Positions 1 through 12,971 of a stretch of 64,000 nt of DNA are shown one piece after another. Each line of letters begins with the position of its first letter. Within the stretch, counting starts at the first letter, position 1. The notes beneath the pieces are model-generated. The model saw only the letters and a list, made by a program, of their open reading frames with translations, was not told where the DNA came from and ran no database searches. Location of the stretch: contig JASANH010001039.1 of assembly GCA_030248295.1 (NCBI GenBank), positions 1,178,001 to 1,242,000 of the forward strand. Reading direction: 5' to 3'. The position numbers and the translations under genes were made by a program. Source of the stretch: Mesodorylaimus sp. YZB2_4. Its lineage: Eukaryota; Nematoda; Enoplea; Dorylaimida; Dorylaimidae.

Positions 1-322
1 CTGCAATCGAGATAAGCGGAGCAGACATCTTATTCGCCGCCTGCATAGTGTCACTCAAACTGCAAAGAATAGCTTTTTCAGGTCTGCGGCAGGTTCCAAG
101 TATCTGGCTTGTGGCTTGAATGTGCAGGTGCACAGCTTTTTTTGGAGGGATTGGACCATGAAAACGTTAAGCTCAAACTACAACCTTACGGGCGATAGTT
201 ATGGCTTGAAACTAACAATATTGGGATTCATCCCTGTGTACACAGAAAACAGCAAAAAACCAGGCTCAAGCCAAGAGAAGACTATTAATTGCAATACAGC
301 ATAAGCTTGACCAAAGGAAGAG

Positions 323-445
323 ATGGCAAAGCCAGACCGCACTGTTTCAATCTATCCAGAAGGCACTACTCACGCCAGATTCAATCGCCAGCAACGCACC
401 AACGCAAGTAGACATGGCATTAATGAACTGAATAAATACAAATAA
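323..445 (+). pseudogene. possible PlsC/AGPAT-type acyltransferase fragment
   Basis: A 40-codon open frame holds the tract SIYPEGTT followed by a polar stretch and ASRHGINEL. This resembles the FPEGTR block and the following helix of lysophospholipid acyltransferases of the AGPAT3/5 type, which transfer acyl chains to lysophospholipids in the ER membrane. No HX4D block or transmembrane segment can be joined to it, and the frame closes with TAA at 443-445. I read it as a relic or an isolated exon. The match rests on one short motif, so it could be chance. Confidence 0.22.
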
Positions 446-1835
446 GGTTGGTTATAACGTTATGGTGATGGTCGTTGTCTTTCATGTGCATTAGTTGCAG
501 TGTTTGATAGTGTCATTAGGGGTATGCCCAATGGTCGGCGATTCTGGTGGACGAGGCTCATATATTTCTGTCATTCTTTTCCTGTCACCGAGTCTAATTT
601 TACAGTCACTGAGTAAAGTCTGTAAGTATTTTAGAAAAAAATATTCGCAGAAAAAGTTCGGCGAGATAACGGGGGTGCCAAGAAGAAACTCGAGTCGGTC
701 TCGCAGTATGCCGTAATCGCTTCGACCGCCACATAGAATGCGTGCTTTTCCAACATTTTTGTCTAATGTAAAGCCCGTTTGTTTCCTGCACGATATGATA
801 CCTGGATTAGGAACAGTGTGAGGAGATAAGTCGTTTTTCTCTTGATTTCCATAAAAGTGCCTGTTGGTATTATAGATTCGGCCATCTATCCATAATCCTA
901 AGGGTCTCTAAATGAAATGGCAGGGTCCTAATTAGTGAATGTTGGGTTCTCCTGTTTATCTAACTCAATCCGGATTGAGCGCCATATGCCGACCCCCTCC
1001 AGTCGCCTACGATTTCTAGTCAACAGGTTCTGCCTTCAGTTTGCTCAATAACGCTAGGCAGCGCACTGCCCCCTTCCCAACGCCCACGACGCCTACGATT
1101 TCTAACGACCCGTTCTATTCAACTACACAAGCAACCCCGCATAGAAAAATAGGCCATGTTTGCGGAGCTGTTCAGCTGTCCTAGTAACCTACGATTCTGA
1201 TTCGTGTGCAGCCCAGTACAAGCGAGTCCCCCTTTTGCGCCTTCGTACGCCTCTCTACAAAACCTGTTTATCGGCCGGCCCATTCCTCCTGTGCCTGGGT
1301 TTTAGTCGACAGAGCTGCTCTGCATACTTCTGTCTGGGTTGGCCGTCAGTCGCGTTCGTAGTCGCTAGCCGAAATGTCGATGCATAAACCAGCCGAAGAA
1401 GAGAAGCCGAATATTTGCCCGCATTGCGGGTTAACGTGTTTTAACCATTTGTACAAGCTGCATATTTACGGTTGTAGACAAGTAAGAGAGTTTTGATGAA
1501 TTCTCTAACGTTAATTCAAATATTGACTTTCTAATTTTAGAAGAACAATTCCAACCAAGAAATATGGTGTTGCCCATTCGACCCCATGCATGTCTTACCC
1601 GCATCTGAGGGCATCGATCATTTGATCAGTTGTCCCTACCGCTCATTAATCGATAGCCCTGAGCTATTGGAGGTTGGGCTTTGTAAGACTAGCTTAAGCA
1701 CTACTTACATTCTCACCATATCCGGTAAGAAACTCGTGGATTTGTGTAGGTTTTAGGGAAAGTAATTTATGTTTTTTCAGACACAACTCCGCACCCGGAC
1801 AGTTGCTGAACATAAATGGCGAGTGGCGATATATC
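446..1835. other. stretch without recognised genes
   Basis: Only short frames without family similarity, splice pattern or codon bias are present. I see no repeat or RNA gene here. Confidence 0.5.
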
Positions 1836-2119
1836 GCTTCCTTTAACTCGTTGCCTCCTTCATCTCTCTTCCTTTAACTCGTTGCCTCCTTCATCTCTCT
1901 TCCATTAACTTATTGCCTCCTCTGAAAGTTGAGTATTCCATATTGCCCGCAACCACGAGTTCAACTGCGAGTGGCAGCCTACCCGATGTAGCCATCAATT
2001 TGGCTGCCCAAACTGGACAGAAACAAAATCAACATGGGATGCTAATCGCTTCCTTTAACTCGTTGCCTCCTTCATCTCTCTTTAACTTGTTGCCTCCTCT
2101 GAAAGTTGATAATATCATA
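1836..2119 (+). repeat. partial tandem repeat, CTTCCTTTAACTCGTTGCCTCC units
   Basis: A unit of about 34 bp (TTTAACTCGTTGCCTCC plus TTCATCTCTCTT) occurs three times in a row at about 1836-1920, the last one diverged, and ends in TCTGAAAGTTGA. The same unit and the same ending recur at about 2047-2110. The whole block was therefore duplicated about 210 bp apart. No coding meaning is evident. Confidence 0.75.
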
Positions 2120-2527
2120 TGGAAAATTGATGAGTGTAATAAATTTTGTGCCGCTGGATTTTGTGTTTAAAGGGCGAGTATATCGATCAGTAGTCGCGTG
2201 GTCGCGCACTTTCCCGCTAAGTGGTCGCATGGCCGCGCACATACCCTTTGAGGTGACGCCAGGTGCTCCGCCTCCAATCTCGGCCAATCAGACGCCAGGG
2301 AACAAGTCGCCCACCCCTGACTGGTCTTCTGGTCATTGAGGAGAAGACGGGAAAAATAGTCGCAGCTCCTGCCCTATACCCGCGCTTTAAGAAACTTAAT
2401 CAAACCGCTTTTGTCCCGCTAATCTGCAGATTTATCCCGCTATGCATTTGAATTAGGTCAAGGATAATTACTGTGGCAATGTTTTGGGTTGATCAGTGGT
2501 AATTGATAAAGAGCTTGAGATTCAAAC

Positions 2528-2760
2528 GAGCAGTTCCGCTACATACTATACTCTGCGGCGGCACGAGCGGACACTGGATATGGCTACGGCAATCTCGCAG
2601 CGATCGCTTCGAAATTCAATGAGTCTGGATGACGTATGAAAAGGATGGCTGCCAAAAAACCCGTTTCCCGCATCAGAGGCCGAGAGTACAACAAACGAGT
2701 CAAGGGTATATCAGCTGCTACAAGTGAAGTTTGCGATCATTGAGAAGTCAATTCTATTTT
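2528..2760 (+). pseudogene. degenerate copy of the unrecognised secreted-protein gene at 3.3 kb
   Basis: Reading TGC at 2554 gives CGGTSGHWIWLRQS, then an in-frame TGA, then WMTYEKDG. A frameshift is then needed to continue with RGREYNKRVKG. The order and spacing match GHWIWLWQSS, NWMTYEK and DRDYNK in the copy at 3305-3760. The stop plus the frameshift mark it as a pseudogene. No domain family is recognised. Confidence 0.6.
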
Positions 2761-3304
2761 TCTCAATTTGGGACTAGTCAATGTGTTGAGGAGAGAGTCG
2801 TCATTAATGAATGAGATCGATTAGGAATCCCCAAAGCACCGTCGGTGAAAGGAATTTAGAACTGCGAGGAATTGAGATGGTTACAACTCTTCATGGCATC
2901 CGATGACCGCAAAAACTTCGCAAGGGTATTGTGAATAAGGAAAACCCTTTCAGATCAATTTACTTGAGTTTAGTGAAATACAAAGGTGTGACACCCAGTT
3001 CACCGCTCGTGCCCGGACGCTTTGACTGACGAACATGGCTAGATTACGAATCAAGTTCGTTTTTTCGATAATGTATAGCTCCCCAGGCAAACCGCGTTTG
3101 AAAGCTATTAAAAGCTGTTGCCAAAGAAGTGTGTTCGACTCTTCTTCTTGCGCTCAGTTGGTTCCGGCAAATCCATTTCTTACAATGACAATAAAGACCT
3201 CTGTATCATTCGTCATCTGTATGAGGTAATGGTTCATCTCCGCAGGTATGAGAGTCTTCAAACCGAGCCTGGTGCTAGCGGCCCTTGAGGTCAGTCGCAT
3301 TTAG

Positions 3305-3760
3305 GCAATGCTGCCTCGTGCTATGTTACCACCACAAATGTCAAATGCGCTAGTGGCGTCAATGGTCATTGGATTTGGCTGTGGCAATCCAGCCAAGAAT
3401 ACTACGAGACCCGAGGAAACTGGATGACATATGAAAAGAGGGGTTGGACAGAGAATGTTTTCGCTGTCACAGACCGAGATTACAACAAAATTTACGCCAG
3501 ATGCAAAAACGACACTTTACCCAATGTCGTGGCTGGTGGAAATGGCGAATGGTACTATTTCTTGGTCAAGGAATGTTATCTGAACTGGCCGTAACAGATA
3601 CGCTGTTATCTTTGGAAGCGATATCAATGCTGGTGCGGTCAAAGTGTCATTGACAGACATGATCCCTTATGGACGATGCATCAGCAAAGAGCAACCGCAA
3701 GTGGGTTTACAAATAAAGAACAAGATTTTCAAATCGTTTTGGAAACGTCATAACGAGTAA
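3305..3760 (+). pseudogene. unrecognised secreted-type protein, exon with +1 frameshift
   Basis: After the acceptor-like ATTTAG at 3299-3304, a frame runs to TAA at 3592-3594. It is rich in Trp, Tyr and Cys (GHWIWLWQSSQEYYETRGNW, DRDYNKIYARC, GEWYYFLVKEC). A one-base shift near 3590 opens a second frame with equally protein-like content (RNRYAVIFGSDINAG, SLTDMIPYGRC) that ends at 3758-3760. The two halves probably form one protein broken by an indel, either real or from assembly. Conserved Cys and aromatic spacing and a degenerate paralogue 750 bp upstream support real coding ancestry. An ATG at 3248 followed by a hydrophobic stretch lies just upstream but is not in frame. Function is unknown. 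Confidence 0.5.
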
Positions 3761-4138
3761 CGAAAAATTCCTGCATTACACCTACCTCAACGTCGTTGGA
3801 TGGTAGTTGCCGCCAAGTATGGGCAGGGGAAAAGGGTCTTCTGAATCCTTTGCATTTCTATGAAAATAAAATCTCTTATCATGCATCAGCTATGGAGCAG
3901 CTGTCTATCGAGGGCTGTCGTGCTGATAGTATACGGATGTTTATCAATGGAATCGACTCGAAGGATCCAAGAAAACCAGAATAATTTATGAATTGAATTG
4001 AAATTTATGAATTTAGCGTGAAAAATTTATTGAATTGAACCAGACTTGGGTGTGGAAACCGAGTCGCTGAAACGGGCCAGAGAGAGGAGCCTGCAAGGAT
4101 GCGAACTAGCGGTGACGAGGGGAAGAAAGAGAAAATAA

Positions 4139-4224
4139 AAAAAAAGGGGCTTAAAAAAAAAAAAAGGGGGCCGAAACCGGGCCCCCCCACCCCCCCCGCC
4201 CCCCCGCAAACCCCCCCCCCCCCG
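4139..4224. repeat. A/G then C homopolymer-rich tract
   Basis: Runs of A and G are followed by long C runs (up to about 14). The minus strand carries several G runs that could form a quadruplex. Such a patch may also be an assembly or read-end artefact. Confidence 0.7.
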
Positions 4225-4225
4225 A

Positions 4226-7059
4226 TTTTCTGAGACTGAGAAATCCATCCTAGTCACACCGGATCGGATCAATAAGCTGAAAGTACTGTACATGGTAGGC
4301 AGGCGGTGCCTGATAAATGTGCAAATGTGTGAAATGTGAAATGCATCAACCAAATTGGCTGGAAAAGAATTACATTTTGAAGGAAATTGATTCGGTTCTG
4401 GCATAAAATAAATAGAATAGAATAGATCAATAGAATTGGCTTGGGTGAGCTCCGTGCTACCACACTAAGATAATTCATTGAGGTTTGGGCAAACTCTGTG
4501 CTAAGACACCAGTATTCAAAGTATATCGATTAAATTTGACTACTACTCACCGTATCAGGATGGCCGAAGAAGCTAGCGAGCGATCGCTTCAAAAACACAA
4601 TCTATATTAACGTTATTGTGGTGTCACTGGCGAATGCATTACGTCTTACAGAGGCGCGGCAATGTGTGGTTGGTTTCTGAATGCCTGTGCTCTGTGCATT
4701 GTATTGGCAGTCTGCGCCTGTTTATTTTCCAGTAAACTCCCTTGTGCCAACTTGGTTCTGTGCGTAACTTGCCGTTCGTTGATCTCGTTTGAGAAGTCGA
4801 GCACACGCAATTAAAAAAACAAAGTAGTGGCAAAGTTGAAGCCGTTTCCTGTGGATATGTGCATTGCCAATTTTAAGTACTCACATCTCTCACTTTGAGA
4901 TGTACCTGGTTCGAGAGTATGAAAGAACTGGGCCAGCTGATTTCTTAGCGAGCCGAGAAACTGTTTATGTTTGCCTGTTCACCAAAATAAGATCGAATCA
5001 GACAATTTCAACGCCTAGTGCTGGCAACGTCAAATTTTGTCAAATTTCATTTCCCCTCTTTTTTAATGCTGGAGTTCCAAAAAACGGATAGAGGCCCATG
5101 TTAAAATTTTGACAGTCTTGAGTTGGTCTATGTTCTGGTATGCCCACCCTGGTAGGCTGACGTGAGATTTTTGGTGATTTTCCCACTTGTAAATCTGTTT
5201 TCCAAGTCATGCATTCTGACGATCTTCATCTTCATTAACCTCGCTTCGCTAATCAGATTGTTCGTTATCCGACTGAAATCCACCCCTTGCATCAGCAGGG
5301 AAAGGCCAAGGGCGCAGTGGTGCAACCGTTATTGGCACAGAACTTTCAAGGGGGAAAGCCAGAGCTCGACTCTGTGAGGTGGGGAAACGTCTCATCCCTC
5401 AAAACTTGTTCAAACCTGGGTGTTTGGTATTGGGAAATATGGTCTCGCTTGGGCCAGAAACGGCAGATATTAGCAAAACAGAAATGACAGTGCCTTTGCG
5501 TGTTGCCATGTCACGACCGGATCGGATCGGGAAAATCTTTGATCTGATCGGATGCTTCGGATCGGATGAGTTTCCGATCGGATCTTGTGAAAAAGATACT
5601 TGTACTTTTTTTCAGCAATCAATAACACATCATCGTTTCTCGAAAGTTTGCTCCCCATGATAAACATGAAGTATTTATCATCACGGTGGTGTGAAACATG
5701 CAGCGCGCCTCTCAAGCCTGTGCGACACCGCTCATCGTGGATCTACTTTGTAAGCTGATAATCCATGGGGCGCGGTAGCGTCCCCCCATGTAGTACATGT
5801 GCCACACCAACAACGATATCTCAACAGCCTGTTGTCATAAGGCAATGAAATTTTGTTTCTGAGCGTAACTTTCACTAGACCAAGGTCTTTCGAAGGAATT
5901 TCCATAATCTCCATCCGTTCGGGCTACGCTCATACTACGGGTGCGAGGGCGAAAAGTCGAGTTGGCTTTTATTTTCTTTTTATAACTTTTTTATAACTCT
6001 TTATAACTCAATCAAGTCAGGGAGGTGCGGGGAGCAACTCCTGTTTGAAAACTCACTTTTAACAGAAATTTGCAGGTTTGCTTTTTGTTGTGGGTCTATT
6101 TGACCAGAAAAAACCAAAAAATTTGGAAACACCGAAAATTTCTGCAGGATATGACTGAAAAAGGAGTGAAATTAGCAAAAAATTCATGAAATGAAACTGG
6201 GAAAGGTAGTACATGTGGTATGATGCGCCTTTGGAGCAGGCCAGTCCAGGCTGAGGAAAGGTGATCGAGAAATATTCTGCCTGGCTACTGGCTGGTCACA
6301 TGTACTCGCGCTTTTAGGTTTGACCATAACAACTAGCCTCATTAATATCAAGGGGCGCGCCAGGTGCCACTCATTAGACCTTGAATGACATTGCATGCAG
6401 ATTGTTCATGGAATATAGGATCTTGCGTGCCTTTCTCTTTGATGGCGAATGGTAATAATAAATCACAAGAAGTTAATGCGGTACCTTTTTTTGAGTGAAA
6501 TAAGGCCATCTAGACACTAGAGAATGCGCATTTCATAGTTTACTGAGGCATCGCTTCTTCTTTTCCATCACCGGCAATTCGGTCAAATGTTCACTCGCTC
6601 TCTGAGGGTGCCAAGCATGCGAATCTTACAATACAGCCTTTGGCACCAGGGGGCGATGATCATAGTCAAGCGGAAGGGTGAAAGAGCTATTTCAGAAGAT
6701 GATCAAGATGATTAGCGATGTTACGTGGTTGGTTTGGCTGAGGGAAAGCCAAGGGACACAACCGCAACTGCCGAGTTAGTCTATAGACCTTCTCCCGCCA
6801 AAAGCTTGGAGTTTGAAATTCCCGCTCCGGCTGCTCATAGCAATAACACAAGGATTTAGCAGATCTATGCGCGTTCTAATGCAAATTTTGGCTGACATGA
6901 CAAATATCAATATTTATAACTAAAATTATTGACTACAAAAGCATGGGAAAAAATTGCCTTTGTATTAGCGTTCAAATCCCGATCTTGGTCGGGATCGCCT
7001 CTTCCGAACCCGATTTCGATAAAAAATGATCGTGATTGTATGTTGTGGAGATGTGTGAT
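4226..7059. other. stretch without recognised genes
   Basis: No frame with family similarity is seen. GATCGGATCGG-type short repeats occur at 4258-4270 and 5513-5585. Nothing else stands out. Confidence 0.45.
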
Positions 7060-7609
7060 CATGGCTATACTATATGTTATATATCACTGGCTCGCACGCT
7101 GCATATTCTGGCGGCAGGCAAAGTTGGCTTAGAACCATGTTCTTGGGCCTTTTTTTTTCAAAAAAAAAGGTATTTCAAAAATATAACCATAGAAAGTCAT
7201 AAAAATGGTCACATTGCAAAGAAGTACTCCGGTGCTATGTTTGGACGAGAGGTCAAAATTTTCAAAATGCCTGCCTTACCGTGAACCGTAACGAGAATAA
7301 CTCTGTTTGGTGAACGGTGTGTGCTTCAGGCCTTCTGCTTGTCAGTTTCACGTTTCAAGCATACAGCTACTTGGCATAAGCACTCTTCTAACCAGCCAGC
7401 GGGAATTTTAAAAATTTTGACTTTTCGTCCAAACATAGCACTCAAGTGCTACTTTTCAATTTGACCCTTTTTATGCCTTTCTATTGTTTTTTTTCAAATA
7501 CTTTTTTTCTTGGATAAAATAAGCCCAAGCACATGGTTCTAAGCCAAATTGGCCTGCCACCAGTATATGTAGCATGCGAGCCAGTGATTTATATTATAAC
7601 ATAGCCATG
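7060..7609. mobile_element. fold-back (long inverted repeat) element
   Basis: The left arm (7060 to about 7267) and right arm (about 7410-7609) are inverted copies of each other. Matching landmarks are CATGGCTATA / ATAGCCATG at the outer ends, CACTGGCTCGCA / TGCGAGCCAGTG, AGAACCATGTTCTTGGGC / GCCCAAGCACATGGTTCT, and TTTGGACGA / TCGTCCAAA inside. A 140 bp spacer separates them. There is no transposase, so this is a non-autonomous element. Confidence 0.8.
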
Positions 7610-9981
7610 TGTGTGAAGAAGGGGAAAGGAGTGTTCCAGGAGGGGAAGCTGGTGAATCTTTGGCGAATGATTGAACTGGTAAAGAGGAAGGAAGGGATTC
7701 GTTTGCTAATCGATGAATGACTCTCAACTTTTCTGCTCGCCTGATTTTGAATGCAATTCTAAATACTGAGCAAAAAAGTTTTCGGCTCTATATTTTTTGG
7801 CTACTTGGGGTGGGTTGTGGGTTACCTTCAGCGAATCAGAAGTAAAAAAAACACTGAAAATCCCAGTACCGCTCCTGGCCAGGATTAAGTAAGTCCGGAG
7901 CCTAGATCCCGATCCTAATCCAGAAAAAAGTGATCCCGAACGAACGCTACTTTGTATCATGAAAATGATTTTTAAAAATATACTCGCCCTCGATGATCTC
8001 GATTATTCATTTGATCGATAGAACAAACAGATTTGCTCACCGAGGGCCAGATTGTCATCAGCAGCCAAGCTAAAGTAATAATGGAGATTCAATTTTTTCC
8101 TGACGCTGAAAAGGTCCATTCAAATGCCGAACCTCCAACACACGCTGAGGTGACTGCTCTGACCTACTCAGGAAATGGGTATATTCTTTCAAGGCAGCGA
8201 TACTGTAAAGGAAACAGGCAAAACTAAACTAGGCTGCCTGACGACACGTTCGGCTCGATTTTTCGAGGCCGCATCTTAGAGATTCATAATGAGTGAGGGT
8301 ACTGGAATGTGAAATGGTTTTTCAGGACAGGTCTGAAATTCTGTCTATCGGCACTCAGGACCACTTGAAATTGTCGTGTTTTTGTCCTTTAAACTTTAAT
8401 TAGCGTGGCGATTTACCTCTACTTGAACTATACAGACTGCTTCCCTGCAGACTCACCCTGTGTCACTTCAGCCTCAGCATAAGTTAAAGACGAAATGCTG
8501 TGTAGAATCGATGTCGAAATATTGTGAAAAGAATATGGTATTCAGATATTTGGATTCCAGCACCAACATTAAAAAAGTCGAAATTGTTAATTGGAAGGGG
8601 GACCCTTGAGAAATAAAAATATTTTTTTTAAAGGGAGATAGCGGCTAAAAATTCTGCCGAAGAAGAATACTTGGGTGTTGAGTCGTAATATCATAATATA
8701 TTCTATAATCAATCAATCCTTAGTTTCGATCAAACGTGTAAGAATGCACTCGAGGATCAAAAGACATATTCACAAAAATACAACAAAAAAAATCTACGAG
8801 CATATGCTATAATATTATGGTAAGACCAACCACATGTTTCCCTGGCAACATCCAATGGCACATTATTCCGAAGCAACGTGCTAGATTATGTAAAACATTG
8901 ATAACAGGACTCAAAGTTTGGTTCAGGCACAATTAGATGATGATCAATGCAGTGTACTGCGTCTGAACGCCATTCATTGTCATGCAACAGTTTTTCCGCC
9001 TTGTACTTTTAAGCTACTATATTGCAAAATGAGTCCTACGTCAGCAGTGGTTAAGTCCTGAAGTTTTGTGTGGTAGGAAAGCCCAGCTTCGAGGAAAACA
9101 TGCAGAGTTCTTTCCAAACTCGGTTTTTTGGGTCCCGAGTTTCGAGTTCAAGCTTTCAGCTCTCTGGTTTGGGGTTTTTTGTAAAAACTCCAAAAAACTA
9201 TATGAGGAATTGAAATATTGCACTGTACTCTAAGCGCTGACCACTGCGACCAGTTGACCAGACGCCTCTAAAATTTGCACAGAGCTTTCTTTTGCACCCA
9301 GGGACATGTTACAATTTTCCGTTTTCTGAAGTTCGACTTAACAGTTGGCGATGTTCCCTTGTTAGTTCGTCAGCCAAAAAATGACGACGCAAGCCTGCAG
9401 TCGGGAGATGCTGGTTTCAAACCTGGCAAGGGGAAGTGTTTTCTTTGCCATGAGTTGAAATGCTAACGATGAATCGTGTAAACGCAGCAGTTTGGAACGC
9501 TTGAAAAGCAGATACTGTACTGTTAGTGGAATGAGACCCCTCAATCGGGAGTAGAAAACTTCCTCTGCCTTGACAATACTGAGCAGCCTTACTTCACAAT
9601 AAAACAGGAATTTCAGTTCTGCACTGTAGAAGTATTTATGTCGTTACAGAGTCACCTTTATCTTTTACCAATCACCTTTTTCAGGAAGGATGCAATGGCG
9701 TGGAATTTCTACTCAAATTTCGCTTCGATGATTTAATTTTGTTGTGTTTTTCCTTTCTATACTTCGCACGCATATGGCGCAAAAGTTTTTGCATTGGGCA
9801 GTATCAAAATTTTTGACGTAAGTAAGTCATATGCATCCTTCATTTTCTGCCTTGAAATTTTGTTGAAAGTCTGTGCATATTATTGATAATGAAATATGTT
9901 TATCATTATCTGGAAAATACCTGATAATATCCTACCTGGCTATCACAACAATAAGTGTGTTTGTAAAAACTACCATATCGA
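7610..9981. other. stretch without recognised genes
   Basis: Only short unsupported frames are present. The part nearest 9982 would hold the 3' untranslated region of the acyltransferase on the minus strand. Confidence 0.45.
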
Positions 9982-12547
9982 TCAATGTATCTTCAAATGA
10001 ATATCCTCGGCTACCCCATATTTTAGCTTGTTCTCTTCGAATAATTCAATGAGTCCGTTGACATATGCTTCGTGCATAGCATTCACTTGTTCTTGAGTCG
10101 GATCGCTGCATTGTTCAACCCTTATTGGCTTACCAACTAAAATATAAGAAAACATTGTTGCTGAGTTCTGTGCTGATTGGTGTACAGTCCTTGAAGTGTG
10201 GAATGGCGGTTCATGCGAGATACTGTCGTATACTCGTGTGGTGTGTGTTTTTTAACAGTATTGTAGGTATTGTCCACTCACATTCTCACCATGGCACACT
10301 GCTGTACGTCACTATTTTTTATACATCCTTCCTGTATTTGGGTTTTATATTTATCACATACAGCAAATTTTGCTAAAAGACACTTACAAAACTACAGCAC
10401 ATCACTTACCAACAGTGTGTATAGGTATTCTATACGGCATTATTCCAAAGGTATAGTTAAAAATACCTCGACCGTGAAAAAGTGGTGGTGAATAGCCGCA
10501 AATTTTTTTCATATGCTCCTAAAAAGCGTGAGTGAGGGCTTCTAAAAAAATGGTTTGTTCTGATGATATAATACCTGGATTTTTCGCAGAATTCCACCTT
10601 CTGGATTTTCCACTTGGAGAAATAGATCATTTTCGCCAAACGAAAATACAGGTACAAGATCAGCACTGAAAAAATAAAAGCATGGTAAAATAAAGGAGTG
10701 TGCAACATGGATTATAAGGCTTACAATTTACATTCAAAGCTTTTTTATGATACAAGTTTTGCCGCTTTTGTTTGGGCAACCAAGATTGTTTGGACATAAC
10801 TGGTCCACTCAACTAAAAATGTATTTTTTGTTCATGGCGTGGTGAAGCGGGACCTGTCATACTTTTTTAGAAATTTTTTTAAAGTTGCACATTTGTCATT
10901 TTAGTTTCCTCAATTGCTATATTCTGTGGATATGAGCTTGAGATGTGTGTGTACATGTGTACATGTTTTCGAAATTGTTGCACTCACAATCTAAGCAAAA
11001 AATCGCACTAGACATGTCTATTACATAGCTGCGAAGTGACAAATTTTTTTGCGGGAAGTTCAAATTTTTAAACTGCACGTCGTGCTTACGAAAGATGATT
11101 CTCGCTAAGATTAAATTTGCATACCGCATTTTAGATGTCTGGAGTCCAGATGAGGCCGACAGATTCATGTATGCGCTATGCAAATTTAACGTTGCGAGAA
11201 TCAATTTTAATGAGCGGTATGATTTCAGAAATTTGAATTTCGCGCATTTGATCCAAGGAGCTAATTTTTTAAAGCGCGAGGCTCGGAAATGAGCAGTGAA
11301 TTTTTTTGCTCGGATTGATAATGTGCGATGCATGGTTGCAGCAAGTATCTCGAAACAGGACAGTTACTGTAGCAGGTATCAGAAACACTCGTGGGCATAT
11401 TTAAAAAATTTTAACATTCGTGATAGAAATTTTCGAAGCAATACTGTTGATCTCAGAATCGTCCAAAAAAAACTTGGGTGAGTGAAAAACAGTGTCAGCG
11501 TTGGATGTTAGAGGACACGAACCCGACTTCTGCGTCCACCCCGCATATTATGCACATTACACGGCCGGAAACTTCTGCCCTGCCACCCAGTTATCTGCTG
11601 CAGCCGTGTAGCCGACCTCACAAAAACCATATCCAAAATGGTAAAGAAATTATTGCTGGAAGCTTACCCGCACTGGATAGCCAATTTAACGAAACCTTTT
11701 CTTTTCGATAGAACAATGTTGAAGCGTCCAGGATGTGCGTCCAATGCTTCTTCTGCTCCGCCAATAACAATGACTACCGCATGGCCTTTTTCTGGCCGCG
11801 TCAGCTGCCATTGAATACTGCTGCGACTGACTTCGATGCAGCCTGCAAATACAGTATTGCAGATTCACACATATTTCTGTAGCAGCGCTTAAAAACTGGC
11901 AGAAGGCCTACAAGAGAGCGTGGAAGCCGTTTCTGACTGATTTGTCCTAACTGATGGCTGACTGATCAGAGTTTCAGAAGCTGAAAAGACGCTGTTGCTT
12001 TTGTAGCTAGTCTAAATATGAAGAGTCACGCACAGCCACTCAGAAGCTTACCAAAAAGCATGGTGTATTCTCTTCTAAACGGGAACCAAAACTGTCCAAC
12101 TAATGTGCACAAATGTGGAATAATGCCGGGAAATATTCCACTAAAATTTGTAGCCTCAGTTGCAAAATTGACAAATGCACCAATGCTGACAATTCCATGC
12201 GGGTGATATCCCATAATGTAATTTCGTTCAGGATCGAGTTCGTGAGTTTTTACGAGCTTTATTGGAAAATAATCTCGGAAATATTCCCATAATTTCGATC
12301 GTCGAAACCATTGCGATGGCCTCGATCCTCGTTTTGGCGTGTTAAAATCGTAGAAAAACCATGCAGCGTATAAAATCATTGTCCACCAATAAGAAGTAAA
12401 TAACGTGACATAAATCGGCAAGAAAACACAGAGTGAAGGTAAAAGGATGAAAATACTGATGTAATGCAGGACAGCCAAAGTCTGTAACCTTCTACTCAAT
12501 GGAATACGCAATGGTGCAAATTCTACACCAAGAACTTTTGTAGTCAT
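9982..12547 (-). CDS. DGAT2: diacylglycerol/monoacylglycerol acyltransferase (DGAT2 family)
   Basis: This gene should transfer an acyl group from acyl-CoA to diacylglycerol (or monoacylglycerol) in the ER or lipid-droplet membrane, the last step of triacylglycerol synthesis. I joined five exons with GT-AG borders in consistent phase: 12547-12052, 11842-11668, 10665-10575, 10518-10410 and 10136-9982, giving about 341 residues, typical for the family. The N-terminus opens with [18 protein letters not shown] and a long hydrophobic hairpin. The signature YHPHG follows in [17 protein letters not shown], then [55 protein letters not shown] and GKPIRVEQ. No key motif is missing. MGAT and DGAT2 cannot be told apart by eye. 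The start is the only ATG giving a normal-length N-terminus. Intron 2 (about 1 kb) carries an inverted repeat. Confidence 0.93.
11094..11204. repeat. inverted repeat inside DGAT2 intron 2
   Basis: GATTCTCGCTAAGATTAAAT and TTGCATA on the left pair with TATGCAAATTTAACGTTGCG and AGAATC on the right, around a short centre. Weaker pairing seems to continue outward. It looks like a small fold-back element. The open frames reported by translation on both strands here arise from this palindrome. Confidence 0.7.
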
Positions 12548-12889
12548 TTTTGTGATTTTTTGTGATTTTTCAATTCAATAATTTTGAAGTTTTCAACCCT
12601 GTCTAGCCAGAGACTTTGAAAAAGTGGGAAAAGCTTCAGTTCAATATTGCTTATCTGCAAGCTAGCGGAGGCTCAGGTCAATCTCAAAAGAGTATAGCAT
12701 TCTAAAATCGAGGCTGCGAGAAGAAACTGAATTTTGCACCGGCAAGAAAGTGGAATTGAGATAACGGATTTAAGCAAATGTTTGCTCTCTGGGGCGAAGG
12801 TTTTTGCACTTTGGACTTTAGAAGCACGTGTTTAAGAGGCTTTGCCGCGCAAAAGAGGAACAAGAAGAAGCTGGGTGAAAGCAAGCAGC

Positions 12890-12895
12890 TTTATT
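12890..12895 (-). terminator. polyadenylation signal of the serine protease gene
   Basis: TTTATT on the plus strand is AATAAA on the minus strand, about 75 bp past the protease stop codon. Spacing and strand fit a cleavage/polyadenylation signal. Confidence 0.55.
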
Positions 12896-12971
12896 TTTCA
12901 CGCGCATGCCACGTGTGGAAGAATCCATGTTTTTCTCGACTGTCACAGTGAAGAATGCTGGTTTCTTCACC

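Noticed and set aside
3278-3304. Tiny 15-nt intron to join the ATG at 3248 with the exon at 3305
   Set aside because: Too short for this genome's introns and it does not restore the frame.
10917-11333. 138-codon frame on the minus strand
   Set aside because: It lies in a DGAT2 intron over an inverted repeat that is open on both strands; no protein features.
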